Below are positions 33,434-46,401 of a DNA stretch of 64,000 nt, piece by piece (within the stretch, counting starts at the first letter, position 1; each line of letters opens with the position of its first letter). The DNA comes from Diphasiastrum complanatum (lineage: Eukaryota; Streptophyta; Lycopodiopsida; Lycopodiales; Lycopodiaceae), in NCBI GenBank assembly GCA_029204225.1, contig CM055094.1, positions 14,634,928-14,698,927 on the forward strand, in the 5' to 3' direction. Made by a program: the position numbers and the translations under genes. Below the pieces are notes generated by a model. That model made no database searches and was not told the origin of the DNA. It saw only the letters and a list, made by a program, of their open reading frames with translations.

Positions 33434-35760
33434 ATGTCTTCTACCGATACTTCCCAGTCTCCGCGCTATACTATCCATTGTGATGTCACATCTGCAACGG
33501 ACATCATGATTCTTCCTAGCACAAGCATGGTCACTCAGTCGATGACCCTTGCGGAGCCTCTACTTACTGCAATGGGTATTCATGATAGAGGCTTTTCGGA
33601 ATGCATCAATATGGATTTCATCACTCTTGCCTTCAGTACGTGGAAGAAAGAGAAATCCAAGTTTTATATCACCTTCCAAGGAGCCACACAAAGTGCGCGT
33701 CACTGAGGCCGCACTTGTAGCTATAGGAATCTCATCCGGTACGCAAGCCTCACCCAATCACAAGCACGCCAAATACGCCATCAAGCCATACATTGACATC
33801 ACCAATGATCTGCACTGGACTAATGATGGCTACCTTATGGAAGCCATCATTGAGCCTTCCATCCACGCCGCTGCCCAGTTGTTGAATCATTTCCTGATGG
33901 TTGGCAACCTCAAGAAAGACCGCATCACATCTCAAATCCTTCACAAGATAGTGGAGTCCCACACTAAGTTGGCCAAAGCCCCTCTTGAACCATATAATTG
34001 GTTCAAGACTGTTTCTGGTGAGCTCAAGCGAGCTATTAAGGCCAATACAAAGCAGCGATTTGCCGCTGGCTCTCTATTGTCCCTCTTAGCCGCTTCTCAC
34101 TTAGAAAATAGAATCCATGGCTTCCACCTGGATTCTGTGATTTTGGTTTACAAAGAAGCACCGGCCGAGTCATCTCATCAGGCCTCAAGTTCTCATAGTC
34201 GTCGTCGTCCATGCAGCAAGATCCTAATTCCTGACTCACCTTCCACATCACGACGTCGCACTAGGCATACCTCATCAGCTGCACTTCCACCCCCTACTGT
34301 TGTTCACACTGAACTTTCCATTCTCCTCGTCTCTGATGCTTTCCTCGCCTCTGCTCCCTTACAAGGATAGTCTGTGACCATTGGGCCTACCATTCCCATC
34401 ACAGTTGCCCAGGCCGCCTCACCCCCACACACCAAAGCAACCTCACCCAAAACATAGTTCTTCATGGATATGTTCGATAATTTCGACCCCCTAGGGGCTA
34501 CCGAAATCTTTGAAATGCCCCAGAGCCCAGCGCCCTTTGAACCTCAATCCCCTGGAAGAGGATTTGGGCATATCCATGAATCTACTGTTGGTGTCGAAGA
34601 TGCCAGTCAGCAACCACCCACACAGGGTAGCCCAGCCACACTTTGGGTCAACAGAGCTATAAAGTCACCAAAGCAGTTCGACGCCACGGTGCCTGAAAGG
34701 TTTGAAGAAGAGGATACTTTTGAGAAAGAAGAGACCTTGGCACCTATTCCACGCCTACCAAGGATAGTACCATCAAAGTCTCCTGCTGCTGCCACCTCCA
34801 CGACCATCGATTCTGGTGATGCTCTCAGGTTAGTTTCAAGCCTTGGGCAAGTGATCCAGTCTATGCTGGATAAGAAGAAGGAAATGGAGCAGAGGATCTC
34901 TGATCTAGGATCCAAAAACACTCTGATAGCCAGAAAATTGTCTAGCTAGATCGAGAGGTGAAGATAGCCAAGCAACATGAAGAAAAGGTTGAAAGCGAAA
35001 AGACATTGGCCCAGCAACAAGCTGGTCGCTTGGAAACCTACATCAGCTCCCTTCAAAACGCCCTGACAACCGCATAAGATCAGGTAAATAAGGCAATGCA
35101 AGAGGCCAAATAACAAATGCAGCTGCTGAAGGGGAAATTATAGATGGCCAAACAAGATCGCACACGGCTTCAAGGTGAATTGGATGCGACCACCCTTGAG
35201 CATGATGCCTATCTGCAAACACAAATACCCGATCATCCGGTCACACCGACGGAGATTGCATATTTGTTTAAGAAAGTGGAAACATACAAAGTGGCCCTTC
35301 AGGGATTCCAAGGCTGCTTTGATAGGTTCAAAGGAGCAGCTTCAACCGAGTTGGCAAAGGCAAAAGAGACCATCAATGCCTATGACAAAACTGTCGCTCA
35401 AGTGTTGGAAGCCGAACCCGGTCATGCCGCAATTCTCCCCTTCGCGCCAAGAAACTGTACAAATGAAAACAGGGGTTGATTTGAGCATGGACCAAGGGGG
35501 AGCTCCAGATTTAGCAGATCAACCGCCAACCATACCGGTAGTACAAGCGGGTCCATCCTCATCAAGGACAAGCCATTTATTCAGAAGGCCCATCAGCGTC
35601 GAGGACTAGATCTAGACCTTCTTAAAGCAGCATCCACATGAGTCCTCTCGTGGTGGATGGGTTCTCAACTTTAAGACCTCCGAGATCGAGGCCGGAAAAG
35701 AATTGGACAAAATACCTACACTGGGAGAGTAACTGGCATGGAGAATCACAGTTTTGAGAA
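33434..35760 (+). pseudogene. Accessory ORF 'X', copy X2 (best preserved)
   Basis: It starts at ATG 33434 and reads with one early frameshift (about 33690) and a few stops. N-terminal block (to about 34130): NDGYLMEAI, SQILHKIVES, APLEPYNWFKTVSGELKRAI, RFAAGSLLSLL. Then a serine/histidine/proline-rich linker, an acidic-proline segment (34464-34800), and a long coiled coil (34840-35440; KKKEMEQRISDLG, then heptad-like runs in the next frame). The C-terminal block has RRPISVED and FLKQHPHESSRGGW. Several stops are TAA or TAG where glutamine codons fit. The estimated original length exceeds 700 residues. No catalytic motif is seen. It follows pol and a motif-rich spacer, the place of env-like ORFs in some plant gypsy elements, but I see no signal peptide or membrane segment. 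It is cut at about 35760 by integrase sequence. Confidence 0.7.
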
Positions 35761-36350
35761 AACTTTGGAATCAAGTGGGTCGAAGCCAAGGCAGTAAGAG
35801 TAGCTAATGCTAGGACCACTGCCAAGTTCCTTTATGAAAATATCATTGTGCGTTTTGGATGTCCGGTAGAGCTAGTCAGCGATCACGGAAGCCATTTTAT
35901 CAATGATACCATCAAGATCCTGTTGGAGGAATCCTTCATAATCCACAGAACCAGTATGCCTTATTATCCTCGTGGTAATGGGCAAGCAGAATCATCCAAT
36001 AAGATTATGTGTAGCATGCTCACAAAAACAGTTGAAGCTAGCAGATCAGATTGGGAACACAAGTTCACTGTGGGCATTCAGGACAACATATAAAGGAAGC
36101 ACTGATCAAATACCTTCCAATTGGTATATGGTCAGGATGCTGTGATGCTAGTATAGTTTTTAGTTCCTTCATTAAGGATTGCCACCATGCAACGTCTTAA
36201 TGAGTACAAACCCTACAACTACGTCACGAATCTCTACATAAACTCTTGTGAAACACGCTTACTAGTTGTGCATGCACTGGCAGCTGAAAAGAAAAGACAC
36301 AAAGCATGGCATGATCTCATATTACAAAAGAAGGATCTTCGCTCTGGAGA
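35761..36350 (+). pseudogene. Gypsy family-A integrase fragment
   Basis: KWVEAKAVRVANARTTAKF, LVSDHGSHFIND (the usual R replaced by H beside the catalytic D) and NGQAESSNK (catalytic E) match the integrase at 41750-42010 closely. A frameshift and stops follow near 36070-36110. It is joined at 36351 to the middle of a family-A LTR. Confidence 0.9.
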
Positions 36351-36351
36351 T

Positions 36352-36675
36352 CCTCTTTTTGTGGACCCTTGGATCAAGTTGGATCCAAGATGAATGGATA
36401 GGATCATTGTGAATTTTAGCCTCACTCTCTATTTCTCTCTTTCTCTTCCCTTCTCAATCTCTTCTTCTCCATTCCTTCTCTTCAACCAAAACCATGATGA
36501 ATGTTACTGTAGAGGGGTAGAGTTAAAGAGGAGTAGTATAGTGGTGAGTAGAGCTAAGGGAGAAAGTAAGAAATTAACTAAAAGTAGCATCTATGCATAG
36601 TTAGGTACCTATCCAGTGATCTAACCCTTGTTGACAGGCAGAAGGGCTATACTAAGAGATATCTTCAACCTTACA
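36352..36675 (+). repeat. Gypsy family-A LTR 'D', 5'-truncated and internally deleted
   Basis: It enters the LTR consensus at GTGGACCCTTGGATCAAG, lacks about 240 bp relative to 51568-51812, and ends TTACA at 36675. Confidence 0.9.
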
Positions 36676-36676
36676 G

Positions 36677-36694
36677 TGGCGTCGTTGCCGGAGA
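36677..36694 (+). other. tRNA-Asp primer-binding site
   Basis: TGGCGTCGTTGCCGGAGA, two transitions away from the tRNA-Asp complement, one base after the LTR end. Confidence 0.85.
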
Positions 36695-36952
36695 TAGGTT
36701 TCCACTAACTGGTTTCGCTGCATTTTAGCTATTTTCTTGATTTTTAGAGTAGTTTAAGTAGATTTGTGGGAGTTAGAGTTAGTTTTCTATATTTTTTGTG
36801 TTTGGGCTGTTCACAGCTAGCGAAGGAGGTGTGAGAGCCACTATAAAAGGCCTAAAATTCACTCCGGCCGATCAGATCGATCAGATCCTTGAAGATTCAA
36901 ATTGCATCCTACTATATAAGTAAGGTCCAATCACTTTGGAACCCACCATCGG
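36695..36952 (+). other. Shortened leader lacking the motif array
   Basis: The leader jumps from GGAGGTGTGAGAG directly to ACTATAAAAGGCCTAAAATTC. The roughly 1 kb carrying the CTCTCGCA array in the other family-A copies (52215-53255) is absent. Confidence 0.8.
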
Positions 36953-38457
36953 ATGAATATGAGATTGGGACGATCAATAGCACGAAGGATAGCAAATCAG
37001 ACACCACAACTTCCCAGATTAGCAGTTGTGCAACAACAGGTAGAACCGGAACCAGCACCAATGGATCCAATGGGCCAACCCGTACCTGTCGCACCCTTGC
37101 AAGTAGTTCAGAGAGCACCATGGATGGAGATACCGAAATACGACAGATCATCAGATCATGATTCGATTCCTCCAGATCTACGAGCAAGCTTGTGAAATCT
37201 ACGGCGAACGGACACCTGTGGAGAAGCTGATGCTATTCCCTATGTCCTTACTAGTAGTGGCTCAGGATTGGTTTTTCAACCTGTTAGAGAAAGAAAAATC
37301 CACCTGGGAAGTGGTTAAAGTAGCTCTCATTATGCACTTTAAACCAAAAAACTCTTGGAAGACCCATTTCTCCTGTTGAGCAAAGTAAAGATGGGAAAAC
37401 GAGAAAGGGTCCGGGACTATATTGAATGGGTCAAACATCTACGATCCAAGTGTAGTGCAGCCCTGACTCCCAATCATGCAGTGATCATGTGGTTTCTAGT
37501 CGGATTACCACGAAGCATCAGAAGAAAACTGAAACGACATGAGCAGTATGCTACTCTGCAAATAGCGATGGAAGATGCCATCAAGGAAGTGGATGAGAGA
37601 TTTGACGACGAATATCCTTCCACCCACACTCCTACTCCCTCGATCGCATCATCATCATCAAACGCATCTACTCTATCCATAGAACTGTTGTTGGAGCAAA
37701 TGACAAAATTACACAAACAGTAGATGGAGTAACTTACCGCGTAGTTTGACCAGAAACTGAAGGCCTTACAAGGAACTGTAGCAGTAACTCCACATCAACC
37801 GGAACCAAACCAGCTGCAGTATTCTCGACGAGAAAATGTATGGTGTTAGGTATGCACGCAAAACCATACAGCGAACGAGTGTCCAGTCCTAAAGCAAAAT
37901 CTGAGACTGACACATAGATTTTGCCATCTATGCAATGCAACATCGCATGATACGGCATTTTGCCCATTTAACCCCAGGGTTGTTCAACAGAAGAGAAGTC
38001 CTTATCAGACTTCTTATCCTTATCATCAAGGGGCACCTAATGTGGCACCAAGGTACAGCGCACCCAATCAACCACAATGCATGGCCTTACCTGCTCCACC
38101 AGGGCCAGCCAATCAACAAGTGGCCCATGTAAACTTATGGATCCTGCCATAAATGAATATGTTTCAGCCTATGCAGCTCAAACTCAACGTCAAGGTGGAA
38201 GAAATTACGGCTGCGACTGATGCGGCGAAGGACACAGGATTGCAGAATGTCCCTACAAGGGACAATATACAACCTCCTGCCGGGATTGCGGTTATGGACA
38301 CTGTTTCAAGAATTGTCCATTTAAACCTGGAACCAGTGCACTTCTTAATCCACATTACCATACAGCAACAAGCAGTTCCAGCAGGGATGCCATCAAAAGG
38401 ACGACAAGACCATGCTCCTGTGTTAGCTGTTACACGAGCACAGAAGAGGAAGTAAGT
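36953..38457 (+). pseudogene. Gypsy family-A gag, element 2
   Basis: Frames 36953-37195, 37158-37379 and 37355-37723 together cover the capsid region (LMLFPMSLLVVAQDW, LLSKVKMGKRERVRDYIEWV). Downstream, past stops, are four CCHC-type knuckles: one near 37850 (first C followed by a stop), CHLCNATSHDTAFC at about 37925 (canonical spacing), and two in the 38200-38320 region, where frameshifts and changes such as a lost cysteine break them. Three stops at 37721, 37733 and 37742 are C-to-T changes relative to element 3. The element cannot make full gag. Confidence 0.85.
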
Positions 38458-38459
38458 GG

Positions 38460-41400
38460 CTCCCTCACCACCATCATCGCTCATTGACAACCAACCCTCA
38501 ACTTCAGCGCCATATCCAAATGTGAGGGAAGAGAGAAGACAGTACTAGAAAATAAGACACTGGGTACAAAAATCACAAGAGGAGGAAAAAGAGCAAGAAC
38601 GGGACAATCCCACAGAAACTCCAGTCGGTGTCGAATGGGAGCTCACCACTGCACACTGATCAGAATGATCGGTTGCACCAATATGAACCACCTTTTCACA
38701 TGGTGGAGCCCGAGGAACCATGCACTGAAAGGCTCACACATTTGCTGTCAAGCCATGTTAGTTTACCACTCAAAGAACTACTGCGGATTGCACCATAAGC
38801 AAGACTTCTAGCTGAATGGGCTAAAGCGGATGAGGAGCCAGTAGCGCCTGAGCCCATATATTGTGCGAGCTATGATGAAACAAGTAATGTCCTCCACATC
38901 GGAGCAGCATGGAAAAGTGAGGAACACAACATCACTTTGCCAATCAAACACAAGAGATACGAGGACGAGGCGGCAGTGGTAGATGGAGGATCGGGTGTCA
39001 ATCTGATCTCCACTACTTTGTATGAAAAATGGGGTCTACAAGGATTGAAGCCAGCAAGATTCACCATCAAGCTAGCAGATCAATCCTGTGTGAAACCAAA
39101 AGGTGTAGTTGTCGATATTCCCGTAAAGATAGCAGGCATGCAGTTTGTGATTATTTTTGTGGTCATGGATATACCTGAATCTCCATCTGCATACCGTGTC
39201 TTATTGAGAAGACCATGGTTGAGGACTGCACAAGTAGTACACAATTAGGGTACAGGGAAACTCACCTTCAAGAACATAGAACAGGCTGTAAAGGTAGATC
39301 CAATTGCACCCAAGACTGATGACGGATCATCCACGACAGATCATACTATTGATCGCCCAAGACCAACCAAGGGAGGTCACTATTATTCAAAGACGGATGT
39401 CATGAGACGAACAGATGCATTAGCAACTATTGACTGCCAGGCCTGTCAATATGAATCAGATCCGGAACCGAGTACATCTTCACCCAAATGTTACACTATG
39501 GACACACCAATCACATTTGGTGAATATGATAAACGTAGCATGGCTGTCAACGGAGCTGATTGAGAATCTAGTGGATGATGATCTAGTCCCTTGGCAACAT
39601 GCTCTAACTTATAATAAGGAGATTGAGCTGACTGATGAACAAGTCCTACACCACATGGACCCAGATTGTTACAGAACCAAGAAGGTACCAGCTCAACCAC
39701 CACAAAGGTTTGCTATGGCGAAAGTCTCAAGGATCGATCCACCCAAGACGCCTGCAAATAAGAAGAATCAGTTGAAGCAACGCTACAACCAGGTGATCCG
39801 ATGGAGTGACCTACCCGAAGAGGCAATAGCTACAGTAGACATTGATATTTGCAACCATGAGACGAGTGTCATAGCAATCCCAAAGAAAGACAACAAGGAT
39901 GAACCCACCAAAATGACAAAAAAGAGAAAAAAGAAGGTGTTGGATTCCTTGAAGTCAATCAAGATGGACTCAAATACAGCATCATCTTCTACACAAGTGA
40001 CAGAAAATAAAAAAATGACCAGTCGGGCCAAGATCAATATGCTGAAAGAGAAATCTCGATGAGCTCCAGTTCATGAGATGTCTGATACTTTCAAGAATTA
40101 TACATTGGACGACGTGGTAATCATGATGCCGCAAGCCCAACGAGAACTTGATCAAAGTCAGAGACCATTTCCCTTTACCATTTACGGAAAGTGTCCTCGA
40201 TAGAGTAGCTAGCGATGAGGCCTACAGTTTTCTGGACGGCTTTAGTGGCTACAACCAGGTAAAAATAGCCCCCCAGGACCAGCACAAGACAAAATTGCCA
40301 CGGAATGGGGAACTTATGCCTATAAAGTGATGCCATTCAGACTTTCCAATGCCCCAAGCACTTTCCAGTGAGTCATGTAGGCGGCATTCATAGATTATTT
40401 GCAAAAAATTTTGGAAATTTTCTTGGATGATCTGTGCGTGCATGGACCAGATTCAGAACACTTATCCAATTTGGAGAAGGTGCTACAAAAATGCCTCGAA
40501 TACCATATCTCCCTGAACCCAGAAAAATGTCAATTCTGGGTAACACATGGCCTGATACTCGGCCATATAGTGTCAAGACACGGGATCACCACAGATCTAT
40601 CAAAGATCAGGATCATTATTGATCTACCACCACCGGGGACGATCCGCGAGGTCTACATTTCCATGGGTCATGCTAACTATTATAGGATCTTCATTCTTGA
40701 TTTTGCGGAGTTAGCCAGACCAATTTATAAGTTCACAATGGATCCACATTGGAATGAGGAAGCTCTAAAGGCTTTTCAGAAGATTAAGGATGCATTGGTC
40801 TCAGCACCAATCTTACGACCACCCAATTGGTCCATTGAGTTTTGCATACGGACGCATCGAAGTATGCAATTGGAGCAGTCTTAACCCAGCCAGGTGAACA
40901 CAAAAGGAATTTTTCAGTCCGATTTGCAACCCGACAGCTCAGTGATACCGAAATGAATTATTCAACCATAGAGCGGGAAGCACTGGCAATGATCTATGTG
41001 GTTGAAAATTCTCGACACTATTTGATGGCCAAACATTTTGTTTTTTATACGGACCATCAACCCTTGCTATATCTCGTTAATAAAACCTGCAACACCGGGA
41101 GAATCACTAGATGGCTCCTTCTCTTGTTGGAATTTGATTTTCGGATAGTAGTTCGCAAGGGAAAACAACACTACATAGCAAATCATGTGTCACGAATCAA
41201 GGGAAAGGAGATTGCAACCCAACCCGTCGATGAGTTGGCAGATGCTGTCTTATTTTACATGGACACAGTACCAGAATGGGTTGCCGACATTGTTGAATAT
41301 CTAATGTGGAGCCAACCAGACAAATCACTACCAAAGGCAGAACATTGAAAATTGATCTTGAATGCTAGACCTGCTCAGTTGATTGCCGGCCAGTTGTACC

Positions 41401-42525
41401 GAAGAGGTCCAGACGAAATTCTTCGACATTGTATTCTTCCTCATGAGGCCACCCAGATCATTTTGCTTTCACATAAAGGCATGGGTGGAGGTCATTTTGC
41501 ATCTCACATTACAGTTTGCAAGATCCTACAAATCAGGATGTTGGTGGCCAACGATTCATAAAGATATGGAGGAATACTTGAAAAAGTGTGATGTGTGCCA
41601 AAGGGCAAGAAGACCAATGAGATTGAACTATGAGCTACTGCACCCAGTCTTAGCCCAAGCACCGTTCAAAAAATGGGAATTGGATTATATTGGTCCAATT
41701 CACCCTGTAGCAAGGAGTTCCCAGGCTCGATACATAATTGTAGCCACAGACTACCTCACCAAATGGGTCGAAGCCAATGCAGTAAGAGTAGCTGATGCTA
41801 GGACCACTGCCAAGTTCTTTTATGAAAATATCATTGTGCGCTTCGGATGCCCGGTGGAACTAGTCAGTGATCGCGGAAGCCATTTTATCAACGAGACCAT
41901 CAAGGTCCTGTTGGAGGAATTCTTCATGATCCACAAAACCAGTATGTCTTATTATCCTCGTGGTAATGGACGAGCAGAATCATCCAATAAGATCCTGTGT
42001 AGCGTGCTCACGAAAACACTTGAAGCTAGCAGATCAAATTGGGAACACAAGTTGCATGCTGCACTGTGGGCATTCAGGACAGCATATAAAGGAAGCACTG
42101 ATCAAACACCCTTCCAGTTGGTATATGGTCATGATGCTGTGATGCCAGTAGAATTTTTGGTTCCTTCATTAAGGATTGCCACCGCGCAACGTCTTAATGA
42201 GTCCGAATCTCTAAAGCTATGCCATGAAGCTTTGCATAAACTCTATGAAACATGCTTACTAGTTGTGCATGCACTGGCAGCTGAAAAGGAAAGATGCAAA
42301 GCTTGGCATGATCGCAGACTACAAAAGAAGGATCTTTGTTTAGGAGATCTGGTTTTAATGTATAAAACCAAGGTGATCAAGGGGAAGTTAAAATTCACGG
42401 GCGAAGGTCCTTATAGGATCAAGGAAATTCTTAATCATGGGGCCATGAACTTAGAAAAGCTAGATGGGATGTCATTCGACACACCCATCAATGGTAGCCC
42501 GTTGCACAAGTACTGGCCACCATAG
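38460..42525 (+). pseudogene. Gypsy family-A pol, element 2
   Basis: Protease: DGGSGVNLI at about 38983. Linker: 39430-40062 with ELTDEQVLHHMDP. RT: the front half is deleted (join at about 40160), but FLDD is intact at 40420-40431. RNase H: 40842-41348 (DASKYAIGAVL, FYTDHQPLLYL). Integrase: open to the stop at 42525 and true to family from about 41525, with zinc-binding CDVCQRARRP, then DYIGPI, SDRGSHFINE and NGRAESSNK carrying the D, D and E residues. There is no chromodomain; the end (FTGEGPYRIKEILNHGAMNL) resembles the Athila/Tat side of Ty3/gypsy. Frameshifts and stops elsewhere make it nonfunctional. Confidence 0.92.
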
Positions 42526-43189
42526 TGAGACAGATCCAGATTGGGGGTGGCACGTTACAAAAAGCTAATCTGCTTAGCCATCATCGCAAGATCTAAGGAG
42601 ATCAAGCCAAATCAAGCTAAATCCATCAAGATTCAGCTAGATCTGATAAGATCGGGAAAATCCATCAGAATCCAAGAAGGATCCAGATCTTGATAGGCTC
42701 AAAAAAGAAGCAGATCATCAGATTGACTGATGGATCTACTACCAACTATCCATCAGAACTTCCAGAGAACTACCAACTATCAAATCAAGCCTGGATGAAG
42801 CTGATTACTAGTTTACAAAAGCTAAAAATTAGAAAATCTCGAGATCTCGTCAAAAAACACTCTAAAAGAGCACTTTTTTTTGTTATTTTTTGATATCCCC
42901 TTGGAGATAGCTCTTGAAAATTGGACAGTCACCAGATTTGACCTAGATGCATCCATGAAAATCTCTGCTAGAGTTCCTGATGGAGGAATCATCATTTTTT
43001 AGTGTATGCGAGAGTTCCCAGAAGCAGAATTTTTAGAACCCTCGCAGAGCATCAAGATCATCTTACCAACTCTCGCAAGGTGCCTAAATGGAATCAGAGC
43101 AGTGAAATTAGCCTGCCTACATGATCTGATCTTGAAAATCCAATCACAGAAACAAGTTGTGCAAGAGATCACTTCCTACGAGAGTTGAA
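42526..43189 (+). repeat. Family-A spacer with motif array between pol and X
   Basis: Noncoding. From about 42970 it holds five or six copies of the family-A motif in both orientations: TGCGAGAGTTCCC (43007), GAACCCTCGCAGAG (43037), AACTCTCGCAAGG (43069), TACGAGAGTT (43178) and weaker ones. It lies directly before the X remnant. Confidence 0.8.
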
Positions 43190-43790
43190 CCTGCGCAGAT
43201 ATCTTTTTTCATCCCCACACCAGACACTTTCTGCTCCATCCTCACCTTCTTCCATACTCCACACCACCCTTCAGTTTCCCACTGTTCCTCCCATCCTCTC
43301 GTTCGGACAAACCGTCCTTACCCCTGTTTCCACAGTTTTTTCTCACACCCCACCCGCTTCACCAACAAAGGTTGCCGAGGGCAGCCAATCGCTGCCTGAT
43401 GACGCATTTGTACAAACAATTTTGTAGCATCACCAGATCGGACTGACCCTACTGTCCCAGATGGCATCAGGACAAATGAAAACCTGATCGAAGACAATGA
43501 TGACAGAATTTCACAAGTTGTCGGGGCCGATACAACACAAGCCCCTGCCAATGCCAGTGTACCAGCTGCTCCCACGGATCTAACGACAACGTACCAAACT
43601 CTAGGAAAATACATCCTGGATGTGGTAGCGGCCAAAGCTATTCTGGAAAGCAGGGTACTACATTTGGCAATGAATAATACACAGCTGCGAGTCTTACAAA
43701 CCATGCAAGAATCCAAAGCAAAGTCAAAACAAATTGGAATTACATCTAAATGCCTAGATTTGGATCCAAGAAACTACTCTATACCATAAA
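43190..43790 (+). pseudogene. Accessory ORF 'X', copy X3 (middle part only)
   Basis: The linker (SSPSSILHTTLQFPTVPP at about 43240) matches SSPSILQITLQFPFIPL in X1 at about 12140. A later frame (43440-43780) contains a coiled-coil-like run, LGKYILDVVAAKAILESRV, matching LGQVIQSMLDKKKEMEQRI in X2. The N-terminal and C-terminal blocks are missing. It follows family-A pol and its motif spacer, which confirms the same gene order as in family B. Confidence 0.65.
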
Positions 43791-46003
<2,213 letters not shown>

Positions 46004-46369
46004 TTAACAAAATCGAACCCTTTTAAGTCCTTGAACCGTGGCAGATTTCAGCATCACTTTCTCTGTTTTTGAAGTTGCAGGAGTAATATCTTCTGATGGA
46101 TTTTCGAAGGTCTTCAAAAATGCTGTTGATAAGTTTGCATAGAGATTAAGCACTTTCTTTATGTTGCCATTCAGCTCATTGATCAGTGCTGTATTCCTGC
46201 CCAAACTTTCAGGAATATCAGATTCGTGATTGTGGTTTATCTCCTTGATAAGAAGGCGATTGTGGTCCAGTAAAAACTGCACTTGACTGAAACTTTGCTG
46301 CAAAGCTACCAATCCTTTCCTGTCCACAGAGGTCATGTCCCCTGATTCTGGTCCAACAGCTGCATCCAT
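46004..46369 (-). CDS. EFL: ELF4-like protein (DUF1313), putative circadian-clock factor
   Basis: The ORF from ATG 46369 to the TAA at 46004 encodes 121 residues. Residues 20-96 carry the conserved ELF4 helix-hairpin: FLLDHNRLLIKEINHNHES, LGRNTALINELNGNI and LYANLSTAF. ELF4 proteins act in the nucleus; in Arabidopsis ELF4 joins ELF3 and LUX in the evening complex, which represses clock and growth genes. Length and the unspliced coding region are normal for the family. The frame is open upstream to 46393 but without an ATG, and a splice acceptor lies at 46387, so ATG 46369 is preferred. The basic tail (GLKRVRFC) is unusual. A CACGTG box at 48772-48777 is about 2.4 kb upstream; its role is unknown. 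This is the only gene in the window with a clear host role. Confidence 0.9.
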   Translation of the reverse strand: MDAAVGPESGDMTSVDRKGLVALQQSFSQVQFLLDHNRLLIKEINHNHESDIPESLGRNTALINELNGNIKKVLNLYANLSTAFLKTFENPSEDITPATSKTEKVMLKSATVQGLKRVRFC

Positions 46370-46386
46370 CGCTTTGGCGATATAAA

Positions 46387-46401
46387 CTGCCAAGAAAGGT
46401 G
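46387..46401 (-). other. Possible 3' splice site of a 5'-UTR intron
   Basis: On the minus strand CACCTTTCTTGGCAG, a pyrimidine-rich run ending in AG, lies 18 bases before the ELF4-like ATG. It suggests a leader intron. I cannot place the donor. Confidence 0.35.

Larger units (their letters stand above)
36352..43790 (+). mobile_element. Gypsy family-A element 2, degraded, with an X remnant
   Basis: Order: partial 5' LTR, tRNA-Asp primer site, shortened leader, gag, protease, RT, RNase H, integrase, motif spacer, X fragment. It parallels the element at 51251-57660 closely but keeps complete integrase and the downstream spacer, which that copy lacks. Deletions remove most of the leader array and the front half of RT. 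No 3' LTR is visible; the X fragment fades out at about 43790. Confidence 0.85.

Noticed and set aside
33434-35760. Envelope protein
   Set aside because: The position fits, but no signal peptide, membrane segment or cleavage site is visible; the coiled coil alone is not evidence of an envelope.
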